The notes: generated from the letters alone by a model not told the origin. 64,000 nt of DNA from Pollenia angustigena (GCA_930367215.1 OV884059.1:72449393-72513392), one strand, 5' to 3'; shown: positions 35,827-48,420, counted from the first letter of the stretch. Program-made: numbers and translations.

Positions 35827-38445
35827 TTAGTTTTTAAACTATTAGAAATACCAGGCTAAATTATAAATTTCTAAAAAATTTATTTCAAATATTTTTAATC
35901 TTGAAATTTCTTTAAGAAGATTTAAATATTATTTATTAAATAAAATTTTCCTAAATTCTTGCTTTAATAGTATTAACATCAAACGAAAATTTAATTATGT
36001 CAATTTCTTTTTCCTTTTTCCTTTTTGTAATTTCCATTTTCCGGGGTTTTCAAGTCTTTTTTCTTTCCTTTTTTTTTTGTATAGTCCTTTTATCTAGTTG
36101 CCTTTTGTTCTTGTCCATCAAATTATTACGTCGTTTCTATCTGCCCAATTTGTTCAAGAAAAATACATACATCCATACATACATATTTATTAAGTACCCG
36201 TCATTTATAATTTGAGAAATTTACTAAAACCATTCAAATTACTCAACGACGGTTCGTTCTTTGGTTGGTCCCCAAACAATTTGTACGTTGGCTGTTTCTT
36301 TGACAACCATGATGAAGTTGTTGAAATTTCAAGATGATTAGATTTTGATTGTGATTTTGCTATTTATTTTGTTGAAGCTACATACATCTTAACTATATCT
36401 AGATTTTTTTGTTGTGAATGTAATTTTCACACACACACACAAACTCAATTACAAAAAAAAAAAAAAAAAAAAAAAAAACAAATCGTGTGAAAATGCAGAA
36501 AACGCAAAGAAACTTCTGGAGAAAAAGCCACAAAACAATGTTGGCATTACAAAAGAGAAACACCACAAACAAATCCGCATAAACGCTAACGATTTTTAAA
36601 TATGTTGTTGCAACTTGCAACAGCAAGCAAATAGAAAAGACCAAAAGCAACATTGTTCATGCTTGAATAAAAATTTGAAAAATCTTTAAAGCGAGAAAAT
36701 GCATTTTAACTTTTTTCGTAAGCTTTTATTGTGCGTCTTAAGTATGAGAAGTAACGTAAACATGAAAATGGGGAAAAATAATACTATTTACTAAGATAAA
36801 AAAAACACTATATGGAAAAGTGTTAAGCTTCAGTTAAGACTTGTATGCATCAGCAGAATAAAATGCCTGTGGAAATAGAAACATGCAACTGAAATATTTA
36901 AAAGTGTGAATAAACTGAAATTCACAAGAAATTTGTAGGACTTATGAGGTTGTTTAAAATACGCTACGTATGCATAAGTTGTAGGTGAATCGGTATTAAG
37001 ATAAGGCTATACAAGCAGGTAAGTTTATTCCTGGTTGCACAGACTTAAACAGATGTTGCCTTTCTAGGAGCAATTTGCGAACGAAAGGGTAAAGGCATAA
37101 CTATGCCTTTACTAATATGGAACTATCACTGAATGCTAGTCAAGCTTTCCTTGCGATAATATTCGTTGGACAGGGTGGTCCATTATTTAAGGTCAAATTT
37201 AAAAGATTGTGCTAGCGTTGAATTTTAGAAGTCAAGATCTAGTTAAATTTTCTTTATAATTTAAAAAACATGCGATTTCAAAATTTCTTATACAAAAAGA
37301 AAACATTTGTTGAAACATTTACTTCACCAGCTTAAAATGCCAACCATAAAACCCTGCCCTACATGTTGCAGGTTCAAAAGACATTCCTTAATGAAATCGA
37401 CGTACTTGTGTGTTCATTGTCTTAAGCGAAAATATAAAAAAAGGTTGTCTGCAAAAAACAAAAGCACATATGTAGACAATTTTCTCAAGAGTTTCTTTTA
37501 TTAAAAAAAAAAAAAATAAAGTAAGCAAAATAAGAAAACAAAAACGTATAATACGAAAAGAAACTGAAATTAAATAATAAAAGTGAAGTAAAATGCACAC
37601 ACATGTCTTCTTAGGAGTAATAAAAGTTTTGCCCAAAAGTCTAATAAAATAAAAACAAAGAGATGATGATAAAACTGAAGACTGACTGCACAACAGCAAA
37701 CAGATCAGCATGCAAAGAAAGTGTGAATGACCAAAAACCACAGGCGAGACATTTACAAAGAAAATGTATAAAAAGTCTTGAATCATATGAAAGCCGCACA
37801 CATTTACTAAAAATGCTTCTTTGGCAGCTTCTTTTTATCTGCTACTACTGAGTACTACGACGAAACACTGGATGTGCCAAATAAATGATGGAGAAACATG
37901 TGTGTGTGTGTGTGTAACTGTGTTTACACATGGACCTGCACTAAAAATTCATGCTTCATTTATAATTTTGTCTGTCCGGGTTTTTATCTCTTTTGATACA
38001 TTATCTCATGTAAAACATGATTATAAACAACAACGTTATCAGTAACAGCAGCAGCATCGTTACAACAACAAAAGCAACATTAAAGTTTCCTACTGTTGTA
38101 GCATAAAATTGCATTGTTGTAATAATGAAATTTACAATTGATTTTATTACTTGTTTATGTTTGAAACTACAAGTGGTGATTTGTTGTACTCGCCTTGAGC
38201 TGGGATTTGCAACATTTTGGGTTATTGAAGTTTTAAAGAAACAAACGTATATAAAAAAATATTTAAGGAATTTATATTTTGGTTTTTGAGTTTTGGTTGA
38301 AACTCTTGATGTATTGGGGACTAAGTAGTATAAGTTATATTTATAATCCCAAATATAGTGTGAAGAACTTTGACTTAAAAGCTGGGCTCTGGCTTGGCGC
38401 TACAAAGGCTTATTTCAATATTTTGCTGTCTAAAGTTAATCAGTG
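35827..38445. other. AT-rich DNA with microsatellites, no gene seen
   Basis: Contains a CATACATACA stretch near 36167-36186, a CA repeat at about 36428-36441 followed by an A run to about 36478, and a TG repeat near 37900-37916. The minus frame at 37388-37801 and the plus frame at 37307-37504 have biased composition and no recognised domain. Confidence 0.55.
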
Positions 38446-38687
38446 GCCGTATTCTGTAATTCGCTAAAGCTAAATCTCTATCGCTAAAAATTTAAAAAGT
38501 TGATTTAGCGATTTTTGGCTACGATTGTAATACAGTTACGTGCATTGTTAGATTTGACAGCCATAAAAAGTTATTTCCCCGCATTTTAAGCTTTTAAACC
38601 CATCGCTAAAATTGTTAAATTTTGCATTCTCTAAGACATTTTAGCGATCGAGATTTAGCTTTAGCTAAGCGAGTTACAGAATACGGC
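38446..38687. mobile_element. MITE family D, copy 2
   Basis: 242 bp with well-preserved inverted ends: GCCGTATTCTGTAATTCGCT at the left, complementing AGCGAGTTACAGAATACGGC at the right. The arms extend through AAGCTAAATCTC(T/G)ATCGCTAAAA. It has the same orientation as copy 1, 3.3 kb away. Non-coding. Confidence 0.88.
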
Positions 38688-39939
38688 TACAGAGGTCTCT
38701 TTTCATGGCCTTATTTTTTAACCTGAAGCAGCCAATATCGAATTCAACCTAGACCAGCTTAATATGGGATTTGCTAGAAAATGTGACTATAAACTTATAT
38801 TTTAAAGTTAAACTTCAGTCAAAATTTACTCAAAAGTAAATATTTTGACATTGGGCATATCAGTTTCCCGGCACAGATATATAGCTAAAGATAGTTTTAG
38901 GCGATATGTATTTTGCAGTAACTTGTGTCTGGCTTAATTTACACGCAGACGGTTTTTTGATTTTGCTATCACACGCTCGTTTTTGGTTTCATCAGACATA
39001 ACCTTTAAAAGTAATAATGAGACATTCTCTTCAAACAGGGACACTATAAAATATATAAAGATGAATTTTACATACAATATGAAAAAAAGCATAGCGAACA
39101 ATTCTGCATCATTAACTCTAAAATTTAATCTTTTGAGTAAGGACGACGTTGCAGTACTGATTTCTACTTCTATGCACTTTTAATTGAATTTGAGTAAATA
39201 ACAATTTTGGTTTTTAAAGAATTTGTGTAAATAAAAAGATCTTAATGTAAATTTGCCACCTCAAATAAATGACTTGCCAACCAGCTAATGTGAGTCGGTT
39301 TTTCAGTTCAAAATAGAACACGCTCGAATTGAACTTTTTTAAACTGCAAATTTGAGCCGACATTTACAAGAGCAAATTTTGCTTTTAAACGACATGTATG
39401 CATTTTGCAGTGAACAATTGGACATGCACCCTGCAAAATAAATGTCGCCCAAAACCACCTTAACAAATGGCCACCAAATACGATTGCCTCTATTAATTTA
39501 TGTAAAAAGTTTTCGAAACAATGTACTTTTTGTTTTCCCTAGACAATTCATGAATTTTTTTATACCCTCCGTCACTAACACTAATGAGGGTTTACTGAGT
39601 ATTTTATATTCATCTAATGTGCTGTTTTCATAACACATGTGACTGAACGTGTAGTAAAATTTATTGGAAAAATTCTCAAAAAACTGAGTGCTTTTTATAT
39701 AAATTAGACTACGCGTAAAGTCCGTCTGTCTGTGCGTCTGTTCATATGACGCTCACTATCGACTGACTTAACAGAAAAAAAACAATCTCTCTGCCGAAAG
39801 CCATGGGGATAGGTCCTATATTAAGATAGACTTTAATACGTCTTAGACTACAACGAGTTTAAGCACTGTGATGGGAACTTTTACAAAGATTGACACAAGC
39901 CAACAAATTTTTAACCCATAGACCAAAGTATATTTTTCT
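38688..39939. other. no gene seen
   Basis: AT-rich sequence. Around 39555-39780 (TTTTTTATACCCTCC, AAGTCCGTCTGTCTGTGCG) it resembles a dispersed dipteran repeat, with similar pieces near 46020-46080, 56028-56050 and 59925-60065; no ends were defined. Confidence 0.5.
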
Positions 39940-39951
39940 TAGGGTTTGACT

Positions 39952-40220
39952 GAGGGGAGACTGGGTGCTAACCGCACGTAGGGCGGATTTGGGATATCTC
40001 TCGGGGTTGGTCCTTTACCTTCTTTTCTTTCCTTTCTTTTCTACCTATCTTTCGGATCTGTCTTGTGCTTTCGCTGCTTATTTCACCTACTTTATGCCTT
40101 CTTGGCTATCTCTAATTAAGGCGTCACAATGGACCATATTGGTCTCTGGGTGAAGGTGTGAAGGAGACTTCACACCGGCCTTTCTACCTACCTACCTACC
40201 TACCTACCTACCTACCTACC
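39952..40220 (+). mobile_element. LOA/R1-like retrotransposon 3' end with perfect target duplication
   Basis: A 269-bp 5'-truncated insertion. TAGGGTTTGACT flanks it exactly (39940-39951 and 40221-40232), a 12-bp target-site duplication. The left part encodes the last residues of ORF2 (RADLGYLSGL). The 3' UTR contains CACAATGGACCATATTGGTC and CTCTGGGTGAAGG, matching the tail of the relic at 13661. It ends in about nine CCTA units rather than poly(A). The perfect duplication implies a recent event. Confidence 0.88.
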
Positions 40221-40232
40221 TAGGGTTTGACT

Positions 40233-41001
40233 TGCGCTGAATCCAAATCTGTACACTGTTTCTAAATCGCATCAGGTTTTCGAGTAATCTTAGTAAATAG
40301 TTAAAAAAAAGTCAGTTTTGCGCTATACTACAGACGTTATAGCTGCGCGAATTAATCATTATTTATAAAACCGTATCTGTAGTCTAAAGGTCCTACCAAC
40401 TAGCTTTAAAATAAATCTTTATCCTTTGTAAACTCTTGTTTCTTCTCTGAAATATCTTCGCCTGAAGACAGCTTTTCAAATTTCTCCAAGTTTTATCGGC
40501 CTGTGTAATTTATAGATCCCACATAAAACTTCAGTTCATACTTAAATATGGTTTTTCATATAATTTTGTTTTTATTTGACATGAAAAAGGAATTCTAAAC
40601 ATAAACTGATATTTATATGAATATTGGTGGAAACGGCCATTAGTATGAGTGTTATTGCTGCCATCAGATATATGAATTCGCCTTGGGAGAAATCTTAAAA
40701 TAAAACCCAATATTATTAGCATATTCGTTTTTAATTACTTAATTACTCCCTTGAACTCTCAGTTTGTTATTCAGTTGACCTATTAATGCCCCCCCATAGA
40801 TCTGCTTCAACGATTTTAACTAAATGTTTAAGTATATACAGTAGAAGTTGTTTGGTGTGGAATACAGCTCCGAATTCTGCCGCTTAGTTGTTTTTTTTTA
40901 TAAAAAGTAGAGTTATTTTTTTCTTAACCTCAACGAGTTTAATTTTTTAATTGTTTATTTGTACGTCGTGTGCCCTGTTTCGGTATACCTGATGGTTGCA
41001 T
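40233..41001. other. no gene seen
   Basis: AT-rich spacer with nothing recognisable. Confidence 0.45.
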
Positions 41002-41074
41002 TACACGCGGAAAAAAACTTGTTTAAATATGGTCCCCTTTAACAAAACTATTTTTTTTTAAATTTAAGTATATA

Positions 41075-41482
41075 AGTGGTATTCACACCGAGCTTGTTGT
41101 TTGTTTGTCGTTAATCGTTACTTTTTTCATTAATTTTGTTTTTGTATATTTAACGCGCTACCGGCTACCATTAAACAAATTACCGACACGGCACCCCTAA
41201 TAAAGTAGTTAGTTGGTAACTCAAAATCAGTTATCAGCAAACGTTATTTGTGTCAAAGCCTGAATAATTAAATGGTTTATAATTGTTTTTTTTAACACAT
41301 TCTCGTAGCATATTTTATTTTTTCCAGACTAATAAATTGTGTCAGAACAATAAAGCAGCTGTTTTACTACGAAAGTTACCAGACTAACAAAGTTTTAAAA
41401 AGAGGGTCGTTCACAGTTGGTAATTTTAACAAATTAACAAGCTATCGAGTAACAAATTAACAAGTTTGGTGTGAATCCCACT
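41075..41482. mobile_element. 408-bp MITE with GGTATTCACACC ends, nested in family A
   Basis: The ends are AGTGGTATTCACACCGAGCT and its imperfect complement AACTTGGTGTGAATCCCACT by reverse reading; both continue into CTTGTT. It is inserted just inside the left end of family A copy 2. The interior has AACAAATTAACAAG repeats. Non-coding. Confidence 0.78.
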
Positions 41483-41776
41483 ATTATGTTATAAATAACC
41501 ATATTATTGTCACCGACAACCATATTATGGTTAAATTAGTCCTCCATCACGAAGCCACAACCATATTATGGTTGGCTCTAATCACGTTATGGTTAAATAT
41601 GAAAATTATTTGTTTTTAAAGTATTTTCCTCTTTTCCAAGAGCAACATGCTATGGTTGAAAACCAACCATGCTATTATAAGTATTAAAAATATTTTAGTT
41701 ATTATTAACCATAAAATCTTCAGAGGCAGCCACAACATGATTGTGGCTTCTTGATAGAGGACTAATTTAAATAAAT

Positions 41777-42330
41777 ATAATATATTCAACATTTTTTATT
41801 TTTTCGAATTTATTCTATGAGCTAAATTTCAGTTATGTATTTTATAAAGCTTTTTTGTAATACTCCTATTCCTTCAATTTTTCAGAAATGACTTTATAGA
41901 CTACCAGACTATTATATTGTATTTTCTTTTTACATTTTACCTTAGCCTTCCGTTGGAAAGCAATGAGGTATATTGAATGTACAGAAAAAATTTACAATTA
42001 TTAGACACCAGCAGAATGTAATGCATTTTCTGGCCCGCTACGGCCGTCGTCAGCATTCTTTGTGTCTCACTGGATAGTGTTACTTTATAAATTGAATATA
42101 TTTAACTCAACTATTTTAACAAATAGAAACTGGGAATTATTTCCTTCCGAAGGTTACTTTATATTATATTCAACATTTTTTATTTTTTCGAAGGAATAGA
42201 ACTATTACAAAAAAGCTTTATAAAATACATAACTGAAATTTAGCTCATAGAATAAATTCGAAAAAATAAAAAATGTTGAATATAATATAAAGTAACCTTC
42301 GGAAGGAAATAATTCCCAGTTTCTATTTGT
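41777..42330. repeat. foldback repeat (family B), copy 2, nested in family A
   Basis: It carries the same blocks as 18172-18538 (CTGGCCCGCTACGGCC, AAACTGGGAATTATTTCC, TTATTCTATGAGCTAAATTT) but rearranged. The outer arms (AACATTTTTTATTTTTTCGA and their complement at about 42250-42285) form an additional inverted pair. AAATATAATAT at 41773-41783 and 42333-42343 flanks it directly, probably a target duplication. No ORF. Confidence 0.8.
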
Positions 42331-42593
42331 TTAAATATAATATGTTTAAAATTTTCTTAAAACATGGTTTTGTTGGAGGTGACGATATTTAAACCTGTTT
42401 TTTCTCTGGGTGTAGGGATATGATAAAATCATGTTATCAGCAAGAATTTACTCGGCTATGGACAAGTATTTCTGAACTTTATACCGCGGTAAATTAGGTA
42501 AGTTACATCTGCTTGTAAATAGTGAACTAAGGGCACTTACTGGCCTATTCACTGGGCACAATGGTCTCAAATACCATTAGTTTATATTAGGTA

Positions 42594-42858
42594 AGTCTGT
42601 GTTCATACGGCTCTTGTCTTATTGACATGATTGCTACTTTATTGGCGAGAGGGACAAGGGGAAAAGAAACGAGTACACAGATACATGTACTGACTTTACG
42701 TTTTGCTTTTTCATTCGTTGTTTAATTTTGTTATTGTTTTCAATATCAAAAAAGCACATGTAGTCAACATGACATGAATCATTTGAACGCCAATTCATGT
42801 TCAAAGAAGAAAAAGGAAGAATCTTGTCAATAAGACATGAGCCGTATGAACTCAGGCT
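42594..42858. mobile_element. 265-bp MITE with GTTCATACGGCTC ends
   Basis: The left end is AGTCTGTGTTCATACGGCTC and the right end complements it (GAGCCGTATGAACTCAGGCT). The inner arms TTGTCTTATTGACATGATT and CTTGTCAATAAGACATG pair. Non-coding. Confidence 0.82.
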
Positions 42859-45800
42859 AAAACATTACGAAATACTGCAGATTCTAATTGATAATCAGAC
42901 TTTTGAAAACTACCCACAAGTCTTCGTTGTCAATAGTGGCAATACCGTATACGGATGCAGGAAGTACCAGACGATTTGACATCCAGGACCACCAAACTAG
43001 TGTTGGCAAAGATAATTCTTTCAAAGGCTAACCCCTGTTAATATTTAAAACACATTATGGACAGTTGAGTATTGAAATGTATATTTTCATTGTACAACGT
43101 GTGTAGGCCAGGTGAAATCCGCTTTTAATTTATTCACATTGCTGAGGGAACACCTAGAACTATCTAGAACTGTTTGGCTAATCAATGTTCCAGCAATAGT
43201 TTCTAATCTTGACTTCGCTAGCATTTTAAACATCTTTATTTTATGGGTATATTAACCAATGGATATTTTGTTAGGAATGGGTTAATTTCTAAGTAGAGGG
43301 GTTTATAAACTTCAACAGGATACGAAAAATTACGTTTCTATTAAGTAAACTATTACACGCTTTATTTCAAAGAAAATTTAAAAATTTTAAATATGTTTTT
43401 GTTAATTAATCCTAATACGTTCACCTTCTTTAATTGGGGTTTTTTTTGTTGTTGTAACCATTAATGTGTGAAGTTTTATATGTTTTTTTTTTTGCTGTGG
43501 GATTTTCTTAGGTGAAACTTTAAAGTAGAGTGCACTTAATACTCCAACTGAATCTGTATTCAACTCTTATTTAATATAAAGTTGCTGATTTTTTTTCATC
43601 TTTGTCGTCGAGAAAAAGTTAATGAAATATATATTTTTTTCTCATTTTACTCGTACAGTGTGTGTTTGTTTATTTTCTGTAGTTTATTTGTTTTGTGGGA
43701 AATTTTCATTAAGCTGCTGAAAAACCAATTCACAGACACCCAAGTTAAGTCAAGGAACACAATATTGTACATAATTGGAAAATTGCTTAGATACACACAC
43801 ACACATAATCATAAATACATATAGATATGTATTGACAATGTATTTGTCTGCGTGTATCAAGTACTTAAGTAAGTACATGCTTTTGCACATACACAAAAAA
43901 AAATACTTGTCTCTGAGAATATTCAATGACACAACAGAAAATAAAACTGTAGATACTAAAAATCATGTAAGATTTTAAGTTTGTGGAATAAGTTTTTTTT
44001 TATTTGTGTAAATGGGAAGTTTTAAATTAAATATTAAATTACTGCGAAGGAAAAAGTTCGTTTTGTTTTCTTTCATTCATTTATTCATAGAAGAAAGAAA
44101 GACAAAATTATATAAAATTATAGAGTCCCATAATAAGAGTTGTTTTCTCTTTTATTGTATAAATATTTTCTTTTTTTTTAAATTAAAATTGCATTAAAAC
44201 AATAATTTCGTTTAGTGTGTTATTTGTGGTAAAACTTTTTATATTTTTATATTGTGAATATGTTATTAAATTTTATTTATTTTTTGCCGTTTAAAATAAA
44301 ATAATATTTTATTAAAATTTGTAAAAGCCAACAAATAGTTCTGTTAAAAGTTTTATAAATTATTAAAAAATTTTTTTGCAAAAAGAAAAATAATTTTAAA
44401 CTATTTTTAAAGTGGCGTTAAGGCGGGTAATACAAGTTGGACGTGTTTTGACGAAAATGCTTCCCTGATCTATTTTTTGTTTGAAAATTTTGCAAAAACA
44501 ATAACAGCTTGTCATGATAGGGTTGCATTTTTCTCAAAACATATGCGAATTGTGTTGTCATGTAAACTACCCTTAAGCAAAATTAGGGAATTCAGATGGT
44601 GTTCTATTGTATCGTATTTTTCGTATGCGCTAAAACGCAGTTCTTCATGTTAATATATTTTTATAGAAAACAACCTGAGTGTAGGGTTGCCATAAACCAA
44701 ACTTAAAATAACTGGAAAACATAAAAAATTCACCTGGACAATTTAAAGGTACACTTATACTCGTACGATAGTTCAAAAAAGTATTTTTTTTTTCAAATTA
44801 AAAAAAAGATACAGCAAAACAAAGAAAAAAACATGTAAATCAATTAAAATAGAAAGTCATTCAAAGCAAATTTCGAGCTACCAAAGGTTAAATATAATTT
44901 GGTTTTAAGATTGTTGTTTAACTATTGACAACCAGCAGTTAAACGGCAAAACCCTCTGAAGATATTGAGTGGTTACAATTGAAACATGTCAGGGTAACCC
45001 GTCCGTCGAAGCCTGGGATCGAGCCCCGCGGCTCGATGAACTTCAGCCAAATAAAAAATATCAAAATTTGGATTAAAAAAAGACAATGTAAAAACTTATA
45101 TTCAGTCTTACGTCAAATGATATATCGTCACCTTAAACCTTAAAGGCCGTGAGTAACAAAAAGTTTTAAATCGCCTTTTTATTATGGTTTATGATGCAAA
45201 TAAGTTTCATCAATAGTTATAAGGTTAAAGTACATTATTTTTCTTTCTTCTGAGATTATTTAAAATAAACGTTTGTTTTTATTGCGTTTAAAATAAACCA
45301 ATCTTATAAATTGATATATCCTTCGGATAATTGTAAATTTAAAATTTATAAAATCGAAGTAAAAGAAACAATTTCGTCAATATTTTGTGCACAGAAAAAA
45401 AGGAAAACTATACATATGTAATTTAACACTGCTGTTACAGAAAAAGACAAAGTGGGTAAACAAATTCCACGAGGAAGTGGCCTATGGCCGCAGAAAGTGA
45501 GCTGGTTGACTTTTCAATGTAAAATCTGAATGTAGAGGGTGTGTATAGGAATTAACCAAATACATCTTAAAAGCATTAAAATCATAAAATCTTTAGGGAC
45601 CCACTCATATTATTAGCGCTTCACGACGGAAAAAGGTGTTGCTATTGAGTGGACTCTTGTGCTTTTAAAAGTGCAAAGCATGCGTGTGAATTACAACAAA
45701 TTTAAAGTTTGGGAAAGTTCAGCAGTCGCTGGCAATATGTATGGGTATGTCGGATACAAACTTTTCTCGCAAAACCGTAGATTTTTTATCTTTTTCGCTT

Positions 45801-46712
45801 CTTGCTGGCATTTTTAAATATTTTTATTTTTTGCTCTGATGTTGTTTCAACGTTTTTATGACTTATGGCTTACTTCTCTAAGACACCAAGTGAATTGTCC
45901 TTAAATGTTTTTTTTTTTTTTTTAAACTCCACAACTAGTTGTGAATAGGGTAAACTAAGTCTGTCATTCCGTGCGAATTCCGTGAAAAAAATTTTTTTAA
46001 TTCATTTAAGACCCCATATAGTATGTATATTTTTAGTCCATGAGTAATTTAATAATGTCCATCTGTCTTTCCGTCCTTAAAATTCACTGTAACGTTCGAA
46101 CGATTCAAAATTGGTGTCAAGTTGTTCTAGATTGAAATCCAGCATAGTCGGTTTAGTAAGAAAAGGGTTATAAATTCAAGTGTGGATCAATCTCCCTCAA
46201 ATTGATATTTCTGTTAGAAAAACTAACATTAGTTAGTGGCGAAAAACCCCGATTGTTATAAACATTTTGCAAAAACTCGTTTTATGGGAAAATAAATCAT
46301 TCTACGACATTTCGTGATGATCCTTCCATAATTTACGATATGCTATGAATATAGATATTTGGCCCAATGTAGCTCTTTATGGCTAGAGAAAAACACCACG
46401 CAATTATTTTATAATCGGCCGCATATAAAGCAGCTTTCCGAAACGGACTTTAAAGCGCACAAAACGCTTAAAAAATATGCACTTCTGTGCTGGCATTTGG
46501 TCCAATTGATGATTTTTAATATCAATGTAAAATATTCTCCTGAAAATCATATTAGTATGTCTAAAACTAGTACGAATCATAATATTGTACTCAAATTTGG
46601 TCAAATTATGTTTTATATGAAAAGAAGAAAAAGCATAAATTTTTCTTATGGTTGATCCATAATTTACATTGAATATACTCTTAAAATAGACTTTAATACG
46701 CCAAAAGCAACG
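42859..46712. other. AT-rich DNA, no gene seen
   Basis: About 3.9 kb. It includes a CA stretch near 43795-43806 and T runs near 45909-45923. Around 44990-45040 a GC-rich patch (CCTGGGATCGAGCCCCGCGG) looks vaguely tRNA-like but was not accepted. From 46020 to 46330 decayed dispersed-repeat words recur (GTCCATCTGTCTTTCCGTCC). Confidence 0.5.
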
Positions 46713-46910
46713 AATGTCTGTGCTGGTGGTCTTTGCCCTGCATATGGAATAGGCCCACACGACGTACGACACCTATTCAACTGCAGTGCAAACCCAACCC
46801 AGCTAGAAGCAGTGTCCTTATGGACCCGCCCACATGAGGTAGCACAGCTACTGGGCCTTGATTTAGCTGAGTTGGATGGACAGAGCGAAGAAGAAGAAGG
46901 AGAAGAATAG
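46713..46910 (+). pseudogene. C-terminal relic of a non-LTR reverse transcriptase (Cys/His and LWTRP tail)
   Basis: A 66-codon frame reads CPAYGIGPHDVRHLFNC, where the expected second Cys of CPxC is Tyr, followed by NPTQLEAVSLWTRPHEVAQL, an acidic end and a TAG at 46908. The CPxC...H...HLFxC plus NPT...SLW order is the known C-terminus of one group of insect non-LTR ORF2 proteins. A short 3' flank with (ACA)n at 46952-46968 may be the element's tail. Everything upstream is lost to 5' truncation. Confidence 0.8.
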
Positions 46911-46998
46911 AAAATAAATTTTATACATGCTTGTTTTTCAGGTCGAGCTGTTACAACAACAACAACAAAGAATGTCTGTCCGTTTTTGTTAAGAAGAG

Positions 46999-47415
46999 CA
47001 CTGGTCGGCAAAGTCGGTAGCAAAAACTTTGTTATGTGATTTTTATTGACTTTAGCATGCTGACTGCCAAATCCGTTTTCAGTTTCTTTTTATCACGTCT
47101 AGTTTTTTTTTATGAGGTCGATTAATATTTCGCCCGAAATAAGGCGGTTCTGAAAATAGATTTCATAATTACTTGAGAAATTTCTGTACGATTTTGATGA
47201 TCATAAATAAAATTTCCTTAAACTGAACCAAAAATCCATTTTTTATATTTTGTTGCTTAGCTCTAAATCGGACAAATCTTTCTCAAGTTATAATGAAGTT
47301 TTTGAGCAGAACTGCCTTATTTCGGTCGAAATATTACTTGAGCCCATAAGAAAATCTAGACATATTAGAAAAAAAAAATATATTATTATTTAAGACTATT
47401 TTTTGCCGACCAGTG
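46999..47415. mobile_element. 417-bp MITE with CACTGGTCGGCAAA ends
   Basis: CACTGGTCGGCAAA at the left is mirrored by TTTGCCGACCAGTG at the right. Long inner arms also pair: ATATTTCGCCCGAAATAAGG (about 47129) against CCTTATTTCGGTCGAAATAT (about 47315). A TA follows the right end but not the left, so a Tc1/mariner origin is only possible. It lies 88 bp past the retroelement tail. Confidence 0.82.
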
Positions 47416-48420
47416 TAATTTAGAGATCCCGTATAGAGCCCACTTCTGAAAAACTCTAACTCTCAGTGGAGGGTATCAAAGATTCGGCAAATACGGGAAT
47501 TAATCTTACCTGATTTGTTTCCATAAAGAAAAAACCAATTTTAATTTTAGTTGACAGTTAACATACCTAAAAAGAAAAACAAATAAATATAAATTATTAA
47601 CTATTGATTAAATTTTAAACGAAAATTTTCTTGGAATAATAAAAAAAACATTCATAGCTCCTCTCTTTTTTTGCCACCCACTGTACAACATATGATCTCA
47701 TTTAAAACTGCATTTAATATCTTGCCAATTATTGAAATTCTACAAATAGCACGTCTGCTTTAAAGTCTTTATTCATTCCATTGAGTGTTAAATTTCATTA
47801 ATTTACCAAAAATCTCTAGCGATTTAATTTACAAAATTTCGCAATTAATTGACAAAATGCAATACAGACCCAAGACAATTAAGCTAAAATGATAGTTTTA
47901 CAATGATTTTGCTATCTAATAGTCTCATACATTCTAATTAACAATTAATATTTCAATTAAAAAACCACAAATATTTCATATTAAACACCAACAATGATGG
48001 TGTGGTAGGGGGAGGGCGATAATGGCAAAAAATTCAAATTGAAATGATTTTTGTTTAATCCATTTTTAAAGTGATTGAATAGACAAATTACAAAATACTT
48101 TTAATTATATTAGCGTTTATTGCAAGCGTCATCACCAACATTCAATGTAATTGTTTGCTTAATTGTGTCTAGTTTTTTTTTTTTTCATTAAACACAAATT
48201 GTTTGCAACTATTTTTCTATGTGAGAAAATATTATTAGTTGCAACAGCCAACCAGTAGTGCACTACCCTCCCCATTCCCACCCCTTTTTATGTACCAGTC
48301 GCTTATAAGTTCTGGTGCAACAAAAAAATCAATCATTAGTATGATTTTGTCTCTACATGTCTGCATGTGCAGGCAGCGATGGACAATTTAACAAAATGTA
48401 ATTTATTAATGTAATTTATT
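47416..48420. other. no gene seen
   Basis: AT-rich spacer, with a T run near 48174-48185. Nothing recognisable. Confidence 0.45.

Larger units (their letters stand above)
41002..42414. mobile_element. CACCCAGAGAAAAAA-ended element (family A), copy 2, with two nested insertions
   Basis: The left end is TACACGCGGAAAAAAACTTG and the right end is TTTTTTCTCTGGGTGTA. Next to each end the AATATGGTCNCC and AAACTATTTTT words are mirrored. The original element is interrupted at 41075-41482 by a MITE and at about 41777-42330 by a foldback element. Its own remaining body (41483-41776) is full of TAACCATATTATGGTTA-like palindromes, including CATGCTATGGTTG, and shares them with 52283-52540. Confidence 0.78.

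Noticed and set aside
37388..37801. 137-codon minus-strand frame
   Set aside because: Phenylalanine/leucine/cysteine-rich translation of A/T-rich DNA; no motif, and it lies over A runs and repeats.
44990..45045. GC-rich patch with GGGATCGAGCCCC, possible tRNA or SINE box B
   Set aside because: On the minus strand GGCTCGATCCC fits box B, but the nearest box A-like word is too close and no cloverleaf or tail could be drawn.
46404..47023. Minus-strand frames of 119-122 codons
   Set aside because: They overlap the plus-strand retroelement C-terminus and a MITE; no domain is visible.
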